NCBI GenBank assembly: GCA_025363455.1
Contig: JANYDW010000061.1
Coordinates: forward strand, 1-64,000
Reading direction: 5' to 3'
Source of the DNA: Oleiharenicola sp.
GTDB lineage: Bacteria > Verrucomicrobiota > Verrucomicrobiia > Opitutales > Opitutaceae
Length of the DNA stretch: 64,000 bases
Part shown: piece by piece, positions 7,842 to 18,200 of the stretch
Layout of the letters: each line of letters begins with the position of its first letter
Numbering within the stretch: the stretch's first letter is position 1
Made by a program: the position numbers and the translations under genes
Notes under the pieces: generated by a model
The model's input: only the letters and a program-made list of their open reading frames with translations
What the model was told of the DNA's origin: nothing
Database searches by the model: none

Positions 7842-10426
7842 GCGATCCCGGCAAAGCGGTATTCCTCTCCTATGCTTCTCAGGACGCGGAGGCCGCCAAG
7901 CGCATCTGCGACACGCTCCGCAGCGCCGGCGTCGAGGTGTGGTTCGATGCCGAGGGCGGGCTGGAGCACGGGGACGAGTGGGATGCGAAGATCCGGCGGC
8001 AGATCAAGGAGTGCGTGCTGTTCCTCCCGATCATTTCGGCCAACACGCAGGCGCGGGAAGAGGGCTACTTCCGCATCGAGTGGGATCTCGCCGCCGAGCG
8101 CGCGCGGGGCATCGCAAGCGGCGTGGCGTTCATCCTGCCGGTCATCATCGACGGCACGACGGAGCCCGACGCCCTTGTGCCCGACCGTTTCCGCAAAGTG
8201 CAGTGGACGAAATTGCCCGGTGGCGAGGTGCCGCCGGAGGTGTTGCAACGGTTCCTGAAGCTCTGGTCGCACCGGACGGGCGTGTTGAAGAATGAAAGCA
8301 GACAGCTGAGAGCTGAGAGCGGAGAGTCCGTCGCTGTAGTAGCCGCTTTGCGCCGCGACGGATCGGAAAAGTCCTGGCCTAAAGCCCCTCCTACGGGAAG
8401 AGCACTCCGCTGGCTCGCGCCGGTGGCGGCTATCGCCGTGTTGGTGGCGGCCGGGCTCGGCACCGTTTTCTGGCGTTACGTGCAGCACAACTCGGCGGTG
8501 CGCCGGCTGCACGAGGTCACGGGCCCCGAGATCCAGCGGCTGGCCGCTGCGCAGGACATCGCGGGCGCGTTTGCGCTGGCGGAGCAGGCCGAGCGCGAGC
8601 TACCCGGCGATGCCGTGCTGGAAAAGCTTTGGCCGACGCTGGCGGTACGGACGACGATCGAAACCACGCCGGCCGGCGCCGAGGTCTACGCCAAACCCTA
8701 CATGCAGCCGCAAACCGAGTGGCGGCACATCGGTCGGGCGCCGCTGAAGGACGTGCGGCTGCCGCGCGCTTACACCCGCTGGAAGATCGAACTGCCGGGC
8801 AGCGCGCCGTTCGAAGCGGCGACGGCAGCGGCCGAAGTGAGAAAATTCACGCTCGAAGCCGCCAACGCGGTCCCGCCGGACATGGTACCGGTGCCCGGAA
8901 GCACGCTGGACGAGGCGTCGACTGGGTTCCCGTCGGTCACGCTGGGCGAGTTTCTCATCGACCGCCATGAAGTGACCAACCGGCAGTTCAAGGAGTTCGT
9001 CGATCGCGACGGCTACGCCGAGGCGCGATACTGGGCGCAGCCGTTCGTGAAGGCGGGCCGGACGCTGGCGCGCGAGGAGGCGATGGCGCAATTCCACGAC
9101 AGCACCGGCCGGCCCGGGCCGGCGGACTGGAAAAACGGAACTTTCCCCGAGGCGGCGGCGGACCTGCCGGTGACCGGCGTGAGCTGGTTCGAGGCCGCCG
9201 CCTACGCCGAGTGGGCGGGCAAACGGCTGCCGTCGGTCTACCATTGGCGGGCGGCGTCCCGCGTATCCAGCAACGAGTCGAGTGTACCGCTCAGCAATTT
9301 TGCCGGCAAGGGGCTGGCGCGCGTCGGCACCTACCAGGGCCTGAGCGCGGCCGGCGCCTACGACATGGCGGGCAACGCGAAGGAGTGGTGCGCCAATGCC
9401 GCGGGGCCCGACACGCGCTACATCCTGGGCGGTTCGTGGCGCGAGCCCGACTACATGTTTGCGCAGGCCGATGCCCTGTCGCCCTTCGACCGCGGGGACG
9501 GCAACGGATTTCGTTGCATGCGGGCGCGCTCCCCCGATCCAAGTGCGGCGACGGTGGCGGCGACCATCCCGCCGGTCGGGCGTGACTTCGCGAGCGAGCA
9601 GCCGGTGAACGACGAGACCTTCCGGGTCTTCCGGGGTCTCTATGCCTACGACAAGGGCCCGCTGGAGGTGCACGCCGAGGGTAGCGACGACTCCGACCCT
9701 CGCTGGCGGAAGGAGAAGGTGTCCTATCGCGCCGCTTACGGCGACGAGCGCATCACGGCATTCCTCTTCCTGCCGAAGAACGCCACGCCACCCTACCAGG
9801 CGATCGTGTGGTTTCCCGGCGCGGGATCGATCGCCGCCGAATCGAGTGACACCCTGCGCGATCTCGGTAGCGTGGCCATGCTGGTGGGCAGCGGCCGGGT
9901 GGTGATCTACCCGGTCTACAAGGGCACCTATGAACGCCGGGCCGGCTATTCCCTCGATATTTTCGCTCGCGGAGGGACGGCGCACCGCGACTGGGTGATC
10001 CTGCTCGCGAAGGATTTTTGCCGCACGCTCGACTACCTCGAAACGCGTCCCGATATCCAGGCGGGCAAGATGGCCTACGCCGGGCAAAGCTGGGGCGGCG
10101 GCATGGGACTCATCCTTCCGGCGCTGGATTCCCGGATCAAGGTCAGCGTCCTTTTGATTGGCGGCTATTTTGGTCTGAAGTCTCTGCCCGAGGTCGACCA
10201 GCTCAACTTCGCGCCGCGCAACACGGTGCCGACGCTGATGCTGAATGGGCGTTTTGATTTTCGCTTCCAGCTCGAGACGCAGCAGCGGACGGCGTTCCGC
10301 GCGCTCGGCGCACCGGCCGAACAAAAGCGGCATGTGCTCTACGATTGCGGCCACTCCCTGAAACCCGAGCAAATCGCCGGCGAGGCCTACACCTGGCTCG
10401 ACCGCTACCTCGGAGTCGTTAAATGA
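7838..10426 (+). CDS. TIR - membrane segment - PEGA-like - SUMF1-like - alpha/beta hydrolase fusion
   Basis: 862 residues. TIR spans 1-145 (MSDPGKAVFLSYASQD; FRIEW with the conserved Glu at 80). A linker at about 148-186 is built from repeat sequence, then a membrane helix at about 188-212. A PEGA-like beta domain (TTIETTPAGAEVYAKP) lies at about 268-345, followed by a SUMF1/FGE-sulfatase fold at about 348-568 (GEFLIDRHEVTNRQFKEF, GNAKEWC, LGGSWREP, GFRCMRA). The usual catalytic Cys pair of formylglycine generation is not seen, so this is more likely a structural or binding module. Residues 590-862 are a dienelactone-hydrolase-like domain with Ser in GQSWGG, Asp in GRFDFR and His in CGHS. PEGA-SUMF1-hydrolase normally follows a Ser/Thr kinase; here TIR takes that place. 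Confidence 0.85.
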   Translation: MSDPGKAVFLSYASQDAEAAKRICDTLRSAGVEVWFDAEGGLEHGDEWDAKIRRQIKECVLFLPIISANTQAREEGYFRIEWDLAAERARGIASGVAFILPVIIDGTTEPDALVPDRFRKVQWTKLPGGEVPPEVLQRFLKLWSHRTGVLKNESRQLRAESGESVAVVAALRRDGSEKSWPKAPPTGRALRWLAPVAAIAVLVAAGLGTVFWRYVQHNSAVRRLHEVTGPEIQRLAAAQDIAGAFALAEQAERELPGDAVLEKLWPTLAVRTTIETTPAGAEVYAKPYMQPQTEWRHIGRAPLKDVRLPRAYTRWKIELPGSAPFEAATAAAEVRKFTLEAANAVPPDMVPVPGSTLDEASTGFPSVTLGEFLIDRHEVTNRQFKEFVDRDGYAEARYWAQPFVKAGRTLAREEAMAQFHDSTGRPGPADWKNGTFPEAAADLPVTGVSWFEAAAYAEWAGKRLPSVYHWRAASRVSSNESSVPLSNFAGKGLARVGTYQGLSAAGAYDMAGNAKEWCANAAGPDTRYILGGSWREPDYMFAQADALSPFDRGDGNGFRCMRARSPDPSAATVAATIPPVGRDFASEQPVNDETFRVFRGLYAYDKGPLEVHAEGSDDSDPRWRKEKVSYRAAYGDERITAFLFLPKNATPPYQAIVWFPGAGSIAAESSDTLRDLGSVAMLVGSGRVVIYPVYKGTYERRAGYSLDIFARGGTAHRDWVILLAKDFCRTLDYLETRPDIQAGKMAYAGQSWGGGMGLILPALDSRIKVSVLLIGGYFGLKSLPEVDQLNFAPRNTVPTLMLNGRFDFRFQLETQQRTAFRALGAPAEQKRHVLYDCGHSLKPEQIAGEAYTWLDRYLGVVK
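8323..8395 (+). repeat. Repeat-derived linker inside the TIR-SUMF1 gene
   Basis: GTCGCTGTAGTAGCCGC with GCGCCGCGACGG forms a hairpin, followed by GGCCTAAAGCCCCTCCTACG. Just before it is an AGCTGAGAGCTGAGAG tract. Together they encode the TIR-membrane linker in frame. The position matches the palindromes in the other TIR genes, but the family differs. Confidence 0.6.
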
Positions 10427-10510
10427 GCGCGGAAAAATTGCCAAATTCCGAAGGCCGACTACCGAATGAAAAATCCTGAGAACTTCCAATGACTCGAACC
10501 AACCAAGTTC

Positions 10511-10591
10511 TTGACCACGGATTTCACAGATCACACGGATCCGGCGGCATTGCTCTGAACCATTCGTGTCATCGGTGTAATCCGTGGTCAA
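10511..10591. repeat. Long imperfect palindrome, ACCACGGATT family
   Basis: The left arm starts TTGACCACGGATTTCACAG and the right arm ends ATCGGTGTAATCCGTGGTCA; arms of about 30 bases match at most positions. It lies in the 222-base spacer before the next TIR gene. Left-arm copies occur near 6862, 13875 and 22127. Confidence 0.75.
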
Positions 10592-10648
10592 AACGGTTTG
10601 GCGGATCGGTCTCTGCGCCTTTGCGCCTCTGTGGTTCATTTCCCTCTG

Positions 10649-13600
10649 ATGTCTGATCCCGGCAAAGCCGTTTTCCTTTCCTACGCCTCCCAAGACGCGG
10701 AGGCAGCCAAGCGCATTTGCGACGCCCTCCGCGCCGCCGGCGTCGAGGTGTGGTTCGATGCCGAGGGCGGGCTGGAGCACGGGGACGAGTGGGACGCCAA
10801 GATCCGCCGGCAGATCAAGGAGTGCGTCCTCTTTCTCCCGATCATCTCGGCCAACACGCAGGCGCGGGAGGAGGGCTACTTCCGCATCGAATGGGAGCTG
10901 GCGGCGCAGCGCGCCCTCGGTATCGCCAGCGGTGTGGCCTTCATTTTGCCCATCGTTATCGACGACACGAAGGAGCCCGACGCCCTCGTGCCGGACCGGT
11001 TTCGCACCGTGCAATGGACGCGCCTCCGTGGCGGCGAACTCACGCCCGAGGTCAAGGCGCGCTTCCTCAAACTCTGGTCACACCGCGCCGGGGTGGTGTC
11101 TCATCAGGTGGCTGTAGGGCGGGATCTCCGAATCCCGCCGGGATCGGATAAGGCGGGGTTCGGAGACCCCGCCCTACAGTCCAAGCCCGGCTGGAAGGTT
11201 TACGCCGGACTGGCCGGGGCGATCTTTGCCCTGGTGGCGGTCGTGGGTTGGTGGATGCTCCGGTCATCGCCGCCGGTTGCGGACCCGTCCATCCCCGTGC
11301 CGCCCGTCGCCCCGGGAAAAGCCGCCGCGCCTGCGGCGCCTTCGGACGCCCGCGAGCTGGTGGCCAAGGTTCACGCGCTGTTCGAGGCGCTCGACAGCAC
11401 GCGCGACGATTTCAAACTGGCGGAAGAGATCATCGCGCAAGCCAAGGCCACCGGGGCCAACGACGCCGAGGTCTGGGCGGCCGACGCGCAGCTCAATGAG
11501 CGCTACTTCATCCGCGGCTGGGACACCTCCGATGCGCGGCGCGAGGCGGCGCGGGCCGCGGCGCAACGGGCGCAACGCCTCGATCCGCAGTCGTTCGAGG
11601 CGCGCTACGCACAGGTCGGGCTGCTGAGTTACACCGGGCGTGAGGGCACCGACAAGGAGAAGCAGCTGCGCGACCTGCTCCGGGAGCGACCCACCGATCA
11701 TCGAGTGCTCCGCGAGCTGGGCAGCACGCTGGACCGGCAGGGGCGGATCGACGAGGGCGTGGCGTTCATGGCCGAGGCGGCGGCCCTGCCCGGGGGCGAT
11801 CCGCTCGCCCTCTACAACAAGAGCCTGGGCTACTGGTTTGCCGGCCGCACGGTCGAGGCCGAGGCGGCGATGCGCGCCTCGATCGCCCAAAAACCCTTTA
11901 CCGGCGCGATGCTGATGAGCGTCTGGTATGCCATGGTGCTGCGGGGCGACCTTGACGGCGCCCGCGCCACGCTCGAGCAGATCGCCCCGGCGGAATTGCT
12001 GGAGGACCGCGGCTGTTACTTTTCCTATTACCTGCACTGCCTGCGGCGCGAGCCGGATGCGGCCATCGCCCGGCTGCGCAACCTGCCCCGCGACTGGATC
12101 AGCGACAACTGGTATCGCGGCCCCAAAGCCCGGCTGATGGGCGATGCCCTGCAACAGGCCGGCCGGCCCGAAGCCGCGGCGGTGGAATGGCGCGCGGCCC
12201 TCAAGCTGGTGGACGCCCGCCTCGCGGCGAGTCCGAGCAATGGAAACCAGCAATTCAACCGGATCCTCCTGCTCGTCAGTCTCGGCGAAAAGGCCGAGGC
12301 GGAGAAACAGTTTGCCGTCCTGGTCCAGCTGAATGGCCTTGATCCCACCGGCGCCGTGCCAGTGCCAGGCTGGGTCACGGAGCTGAGCATCGCCCTCGGT
12401 CGGAAGGCCGAGGCGCTGCGCCAAATTGCGATCGGCTTGAAGCAGGATCGCCGCGCCGTCACTTACACCGCGGCCATCCTGCGGCTCGATCCGGAATATG
12501 ATTCCCTGCGCGGCGATCCGGAATTCGCGAAACTGATCGCGCGGGCCGAGGAGATCGAGCGCGCGGCCCAGCCGGTGCGCGACTGGCCGAAGGATCCGGA
12601 GCTGAAGAAGGCGATCAGCCTCGCCGAGGGCCTGGAGGCGATCCCCGACGACCTGGCGCTGGCGGAGGAGATTGCGAAACGGGCGCTGGACCGATCGCCG
12701 ACGGACGTCGATGCCGTGACCGTCATGGCCCGCGTGCAAAGCCATTACCTGCGCCGCGGCTTTGATCGGAGCGATGAGCGCGCCGCCCTCGCGAAGCGCT
12801 ACGCCGAGCGGGCGCTGCAACTCGCCCCCGACGAGCCCGAGGCGATGTACGCCCTGGCCACCTATCATTTCAGCCGGGTGACCGGGGAGACGGCCCGCAC
12901 CGAGCAACTGCTGCGCCGGGCCATGGAACTCGATCCCACCAACCCGCGTCCCGGCCGGCTGCTGGCTGATCTGTTCAACGCCACGAACCGTCCGGCCGAA
13001 GCGCTGGCCCAGGGCCAGGAAAACATCCGCCGGTTCCCGCGGGACGTGCTGAGCCACTACGACCTCGCCCGGAACTACAAGGACCAGGCCCGGTATGTGG
13101 AATTCGACCGGGAGCTCGACGCGACCCTCGCGCTCGCCCCTTTACCCAACGCGATTGTATGGAAGGCCCGGTTGCAATTCGGGCTGCGCAATGACTTTGC
13201 CGGCATGAAGGTGTGGCTGGACCGCGTGCCGGCCCGGGTGCGTGGCACCGAGCGGGCGGTGTTCGGTTACTTTCTCTATGCGGCCTTTGGTGGCGATCCC
13301 GAGACGGGCTTGGTGGCGTTGCGGGACTTTCCACAGAAGTGGTTCACGGATTTTGAGTATGCGGGACCGACGGCGCTACTGAACGCTTCCTTGCTGGAAT
13401 TGCAGGGCAAGAAGGAGCTGGCCCTGAGGCAGTACGAAGTGGCCCATAGCGAGATCCAGCGCATGCGGCAGACGGACCCGGCCCGGATCGGCCTGAGCCA
13501 GGTGGAGTATTGGACTTTACTCGGATTGGGTCGCACCGAGGAAGCGAAGGTCAGCCACCGTCGGGTGGTGGAAGGTTCCCGTCGGCCGTATGCGCAGGAC

Positions 13601-13807
13601 ATGGGCAATGGCTGGTGGTTCTCGATCATTCCCGGGTCCCTCCTCCTTGGCGACCGGACGACGGCGCTCGCCTTGATGCGCGAGTCCGTCCAGACCCTGC
13701 CCTCCAGCCGTGAAGGCTTCCGCCTGCGATTCCGGATCGATCCCCGCATGGGACCCTTCCGCGACGACCCGGAGATCAAGGCGATCCTGGCGGAGCCGGC
13801 GAAATGA
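10649..13807 (+). CDS. TIR - membrane segment - duplicated helical sensor module
   Basis: 1052 residues. TIR at 1-140 (Glu80 in FRIEWELA), a palindrome-derived linker at about 154-177, and a membrane helix at about 191-211 (YAGLAGAIFALVAVVGWWML). There is no TolB-like domain. Instead two copies of a TPR-like module follow, at about 230-632 and 648-1050. They share landmarks: an opening on a D-LAEEI pattern, RGWDTSDARREAAR versus RGFDRSDERAALAK, and RLDPEYDSLRGDPEF versus FRIDPRMGPFRDDPE at the ends. I start at the ATG of MSDPGK; the upstream extension is repeat. No known enzyme motif lies outside TIR, so a sensor or scaffold role for the modules is inferred. Confidence 0.85.
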   Translation: MSDPGKAVFLSYASQDAEAAKRICDALRAAGVEVWFDAEGGLEHGDEWDAKIRRQIKECVLFLPIISANTQAREEGYFRIEWELAAQRALGIASGVAFILPIVIDDTKEPDALVPDRFRTVQWTRLRGGELTPEVKARFLKLWSHRAGVVSHQVAVGRDLRIPPGSDKAGFGDPALQSKPGWKVYAGLAGAIFALVAVVGWWMLRSSPPVADPSIPVPPVAPGKAAAPAAPSDARELVAKVHALFEALDSTRDDFKLAEEIIAQAKATGANDAEVWAADAQLNERYFIRGWDTSDARREAARAAAQRAQRLDPQSFEARYAQVGLLSYTGREGTDKEKQLRDLLRERPTDHRVLRELGSTLDRQGRIDEGVAFMAEAAALPGGDPLALYNKSLGYWFAGRTVEAEAAMRASIAQKPFTGAMLMSVWYAMVLRGDLDGARATLEQIAPAELLEDRGCYFSYYLHCLRREPDAAIARLRNLPRDWISDNWYRGPKARLMGDALQQAGRPEAAAVEWRAALKLVDARLAASPSNGNQQFNRILLLVSLGEKAEAEKQFAVLVQLNGLDPTGAVPVPGWVTELSIALGRKAEALRQIAIGLKQDRRAVTYTAAILRLDPEYDSLRGDPEFAKLIARAEEIERAAQPVRDWPKDPELKKAISLAEGLEAIPDDLALAEEIAKRALDRSPTDVDAVTVMARVQSHYLRRGFDRSDERAALAKRYAERALQLAPDEPEAMYALATYHFSRVTGETARTEQLLRRAMELDPTNPRPGRLLADLFNATNRPAEALAQGQENIRRFPRDVLSHYDLARNYKDQARYVEFDRELDATLALAPLPNAIVWKARLQFGLRNDFAGMKVWLDRVPARVRGTERAVFGYFLYAAFGGDPETGLVALRDFPQKWFTDFEYAGPTALLNASLLELQGKKELALRQYEVAHSEIQRMRQTDPARIGLSQVEYWTLLGLGRTEEAKVSHRRVVEGSRRPYAQDMGNGWWFSIIPGSLLLGDRTTALALMRESVQTLPSSREGFRLRFRIDPRMGPFRDDPEIKAILAEPAK
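11112..11179 (+). repeat. In-frame palindromic element, GGGCGGGATCTCCG family (copy 1)
   Basis: 68 bases with 28-base arms (starting CTGTAGGGCGGGATCTCCG, ending GGAGACCCCGCCCTACAG) that match at 26 of 28 positions. It is read through in frame as VGRDLRIPPGSDKAGFGDP within the TIR-membrane linker. Confidence 0.9.
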
Positions 13808-13964
13808 ACGCCCAACGCTCAATCCCGCGGCCGCGGGACTCAAAGTTCAACCAACAACCGATTCAAAGCTGGTTACCACGGATTACACGAATTCCACGGA
13901 TTGTTTCGGCAGTAGGGGCCGCGCTCGCGCGGTCCTCCTCTCGCGCCCTCCGCGTTTATTATTC
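13808..13964. other. Spacer with repeat fragments
   Basis: It contains an AACGCTC tract, a CCCGCGGCCGCGGG palindrome, the left arm of the ACCACGGATT repeat and a GGCCGCGCTCGCGCGGTCC hairpin. No gene is seen. Confidence 0.6.
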
Positions 13965-14051
13965 ATGAGTGATTCCGGCAAAGCGGTTTCCCCGAGCTTC
14001 GCTTCCCGGGGGCGGATGGGCGGGATGAATCCGAGCTTGCCTGCAAAATAG
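13965..14051 (+). pseudogene. Truncated TIR gene 5' end (28 codons)
   Basis: The reading frame starts MSDSGKAVSPSFASRG, aligning with MSDPGKAVFLSYASQD of the intact TIR genes, then diverges and stops. It lies 21 bases before the AAA_14 ATPase gene, while an intact TIR start (MSDPGKAV) follows that gene directly. The ATPase is thus bracketed by a broken and an intact copy of the TIR 5' end. Confidence 0.65.
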
Positions 14052-14072
14052 AAATCCATTTCTAATCTGCAA

Positions 14073-15221
14073 ATGATTGCGCGTGACATGACCGCCCTGG
14101 TCCGGGCCCGGCTGAAGGACTATCCGGCCGTGGGGCTCGTCGGGCCCCGGCAGACCGGCAAGACCACCCTGGCCCGGGCGTTGTCCTCCGTGTATTTCGA
14201 CCTGGAACAACCGGCCGAGCGCATCCGCCTCGATTTGCAGTGGGATGCCCTGATGAAGCAGAAAAAGCTCGTCGTGCTCGACGAAGCGCAGGCCTGGCCC
14301 GAGGTGTTTCCGCGCCTGCGCGGGGCCATTGATGCGGATCGACGGCGGACGGGACGTTTTCTTCTCCTCGGTTCAGTGTCACCGGCGCTGACGCGAGAGG
14401 TCTCCGAGTCGCTGGCCGGCCGGCTGGGACTGATTGAGCTGGCGCCGTTACTCGTGGGGGAACTGGGGGCGCTCCCCTTGGCGGACCGCTGGCTGCGGGG
14501 CGGCTTTCCGGCCGGAGTGGTGCAACCGCGATTGTTTCCGACCTGGCACACCGACTATCTCACGCTGCTGGCCCAACGCGACCTGCCCGTCTGGGGCTTG
14601 CCGGCCAAGCCGGCGGTCACCGAGCGGCTGATGCGGATGATCGCTGCCGTGCACGGACAGATTTGGAATGCCAGCCAGATCGGCCAGAGCCTCGGACTCA
14701 GCTACCACACCGTGAACAGTTACCTCGACTTCCTGGAGGGGGCTTTCCTCGTCCGGCGGCTGGCCCCATGGCTGCCCAACTTGAAAAAGCGATTGGTGCG
14801 TTCGCCCCGGGTCTATTGGCGGGACACGGGACTGCTGCATGCGCTTCACGGCATTGAGCGCTCCGGCGATCTGTTGCACCAGCCCTGGGTGGGGGCAAGT
14901 TGGGAAGGCTTTGTCATCGGACAGATCGTCGAGCAACTGGCGGCGCTGGGCCAACCGGTGACGCCGCATTACTTCCGCACGTCTGACGGCTACGAACTGG
15001 ATTTGGTTTTCAAGCTGGGGAAACACCTGTGGGCGGTGGAGGCAAAGCTTACGTCCAATCCGGCTCCGCAGGATTTCGACCGGCTGAAAGCGGTGGCCGA
15101 TCTGATTGGCGCCGACCGCTGCGTGCTGGTTTCGCAGGCCACGGCGGAGATTTCCAACGGCCATTCCGGACTGGCGTCTCTGCCCAGCCTGTTGAAGTCA
15201 CTGGCCAACGAACTGGCATGA
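14073..15221 (+). CDS. AAA_14 / DUF4143 ATPase
   Basis: 382 residues. The N-terminal AAA domain has Walker A GPRQTGKT at 24-31 and Walker B KLVVLDEAQ at about 68-76. A winged-helix-like part (ASQIGQSLGLSYHTVNSYLDFLEGAF) and a DUF4143 C-terminus follow, with the nuclease-like YELDLVF...WAVEAK pattern near 310-330. This family is widespread and mobile, with no settled function; some members are linked to toxin-antitoxin or defence loci. The stop overlaps the next TIR start in ATGA, so the two are translationally coupled. A broken TIR start precedes it, suggesting insertion or recombination at a TIR 5' end. Confidence 0.9.
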   Translation: MIARDMTALVRARLKDYPAVGLVGPRQTGKTTLARALSSVYFDLEQPAERIRLDLQWDALMKQKKLVVLDEAQAWPEVFPRLRGAIDADRRRTGRFLLLGSVSPALTREVSESLAGRLGLIELAPLLVGELGALPLADRWLRGGFPAGVVQPRLFPTWHTDYLTLLAQRDLPVWGLPAKPAVTERLMRMIAAVHGQIWNASQIGQSLGLSYHTVNSYLDFLEGAFLVRRLAPWLPNLKKRLVRSPRVYWRDTGLLHALHGIERSGDLLHQPWVGASWEGFVIGQIVEQLAALGQPVTPHYFRTSDGYELDLVFKLGKHLWAVEAKLTSNPAPQDFDRLKAVADLIGADRCVLVSQATAEISNGHSGLASLPSLLKSLANELA

Positions 15222-18200
15222 GTGATCCCGGCAAAGCGGTCTTTCTGTCGTACGCTTCTCAGGACGCCGAAGCCGCCAAGCGCATCTGCGATGCGCTCCG
15301 CGCCGCGGGCGTCGAGGTCTGGTTCGACCAGAGCGAGCTCGTCGGCGGCGATGCATGGGACCAGAAGATCCGCCGGCAGATCAAGGAGTGCGCGCTGCTG
15401 ATCCCGATCATCTCGGCGGCGACGCAGGCACGGACGGAAGGCTATTTCCGGCTGGAATGGCGGCTGGCCGACCAGCGCACGCACCTTATGGGCCGCAACA
15501 AGGCGTTCCTGCTGCCGGTCACGATTGATGGCACCACTGACGCTGATGCCGACGTTCCCGAATCCTTCGTCGCGGTTCAGTGGACCAAGGCGCCAGGCGG
15601 GGAAGTACCGGCAGGTTTTGCCGCGCGGGTGAAGACGCTGCTGGATGTAAATGTAGGGGCGTCGCTCTTGTCGCGCCATAGCCCTGCGACGGCGGATGAC
15701 GACGCCCGCGGGCGCGCACAAGGCGCGCCCCTACAGGTCAAGGCGGGATCAGGCGATCCCGCCCTACAGAAATCCCCCCGCTGGCTCGCGCCGGTGATCG
15801 CGGGTGCGGTCGTCGCCGTTCTAGCCCTGATACTGGCACGTCCATGGGAAAAGGCATCGCCGCCGGCCGGTCCGTCGGCGCGGCGGAGCGCTCCGACCAC
15901 CACAGTAACCACTGGGGTTCCCTCCGAGGCGCGTCAGTTGGTGGCGAAGGCATGGGAACAGATGAACAAGCCCGAAATGGCCCGCGCAGAGTTGGAAGTG
16001 GCCGATGAATTGTGCAAACGTGCGGTGGCGCTGGATGGAGACGATGCCGACGCCTGGGCGGCATGGTCCCAAGTGGATTCCTGGTATATCTATCATAATT
16101 TGGACAGGTCGGCCGCGCGTCAGGAGGGAGCGCGCACCAAGGCCGCCCGGGCGTTGAAACTGTCGCCCAACTCCTACGAAGCCCGCCTGGCGCAGGCCTG
16201 CCATCTCGTGCGGCAAGGCGGAGGCCAGTGGGCGTCACTTTTTGCGAAGGAAGCAGACGGTCTGCTGCGCGCGTTATTGCGCGAAAGACCAGACGAGCCG
16301 CGCGCCTTGCTGTCGTTCGGGGTTTTGTTGCGGAATATCGGAAAAATCAGCGAGGCCCGCGAGGTTTTCGGCCGGATGGCGAAGAATCCGTCTTTTGCCG
16401 CCCAAGCCATGAACGAGCTCGGTTGGGCCGAATATTTCAACAATGAGTACCGTGCCAGCGAAGCTGCAGCCGATGCATCCGTCGCGTTACAGCCTTACTG
16501 GGGTAACCTGATTTTGAAGACCCGGCTCGCGCAAAAATGGCAGGGTGATCTCATCATCGCGGAGGACGCGTTGCACCGGCTCCCTGTTTCCGTGCAGCAG
16601 GAGGACTGGGGAGCTAGTTATGCCGCCGAGCTTTATTATTTGCGGCGGGAGCCGGAAGCCATGCTGCGTGTGCTGAACAACGTACCGAGAGACTGGCTGC
16701 AGTCGAATAGCTTCGACGGCCCCAAGGCCTATTATGCGGCACTGGCTCAGCAGATGGCCGGCCACGAGGAAGCGGCCCAAATCCAGTGGCGAAAAGCTCT
16801 GAACCTGATTGAACGCCGGCTGACCGACCAGCCCGACTCGGGGGCTCTTCTGCACTGGAAGGGCAATATCCTGGCCGCGATGGGCAAACGGCTCGAGGCG
16901 GAAACCATCCTGCACCTGGCCCGCGACATGGGCGAAAAAAATCGTCCTCTCCGCGATACCGACGCCATCGACGAGATTCTGCTCGGCAACCTCGACGCCG
17001 CAATAACCCTTTTGGAACGAGCGGTGACGGAACGGTCAAGATGGGCCACCGCCGCGACGTATCGCCTCGATCCGTCGTTGGATCCATTGCGCGATCAGCC
17101 GCGGTTCAAAGCCCTGCTCGCCCAAATTGAAGCCGATCCGCGCTTTTCGCCCAGGGCTGAGGCTGCCTCCGCCCCATCTGCGAGCTCCCAACTTCCCTCT
17201 CCGTCGAGCCCGCCGCAGGCGGACTCGAAATCGGTCGCGGTGCTGGCCTTCGCGAATCTCTCGGACGACAAGGCCAACGAGTATTTCTCAGATGGCATCA
17301 GCGAGGAGCTGCTCAATGTGCTGGCGAAGGTGCCGGGCCTGAAAGTGATGGCACGGACCTCCTCGTTTCATTTCAAGGGGAAGGATACGCCGATCGCGGA
17401 CATCGCGGCGCAGCTCGGCGTGGCCTACGTGGTCGAGGGCAGTGTGCGCAAGCAGGGCGACAAGGTCCGCATCACCGCCCAGCTGATCAAGGCCGCCGAC
17501 GGTTTCCACGTGTGGAGCGACACCTTCACGCGCGACCTGAAGGACATCTTCGCCGTGCAGGACGAGATTGCCGGACTCATCGCCCAACAACTGCAGCTGA
17601 AGCTCGGAGAGTCCACGCGTGTAACCAAGGTCGTGAATCCCGAGGCCTACCGGCTGTTGCTCGAGGGACGGCAGTTTTGGAATCTGCGCACCGAGGAGGG
17701 TTTCACCAAAGCCGAGGCGGCCTTCACGAAAGCGCTGGCCCTCGACCCGCAGTTCGCTGAGGCGCACGCCGGGCTGGCGGGGGTCTGCGTCATCCGGTCC
17801 GTCTACCGGGAACTGGATGCCGTGGCCCTCGACGCGAATGATCTGCGGCGGGCGGTAAACGAAGGCCGGCGTGCGCTGGAGATCGATCCGGCGTCGGCCG
17901 AGGCCCACGTGGTGCTGGGTTACGCGCAGATGTTGGGCAACCAGCTGGCGGAGGCCGACCGCCATTTCCAGCAGGCGCTTATGCTCAGTCCGAACTCGGC
18001 GCTGGTTCACTGTTGGTATGGGCTGCTGCTCTCCAACCAAGGTCGGCTCGATGCCTCGACCCGGCACTATCAACAAGCCGCCGAGCTGGATCCGTTGTGG
18101 TTCATCAATCTGCAGATGCTCGGTGGCTCGCTGGCCCTTGCCCAGCGGTACGACCAGTCGCTCGGCATCATCGAGCGTGCAGCCGCGCTGCGGACGGAAA

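Noticed and set aside
8881-9540. Formylglycine-generating enzyme activity for the SUMF1-like domain
   Set aside because: The Cys pair expected near the GGSW motif is absent, and no sulfatase gene is nearby.
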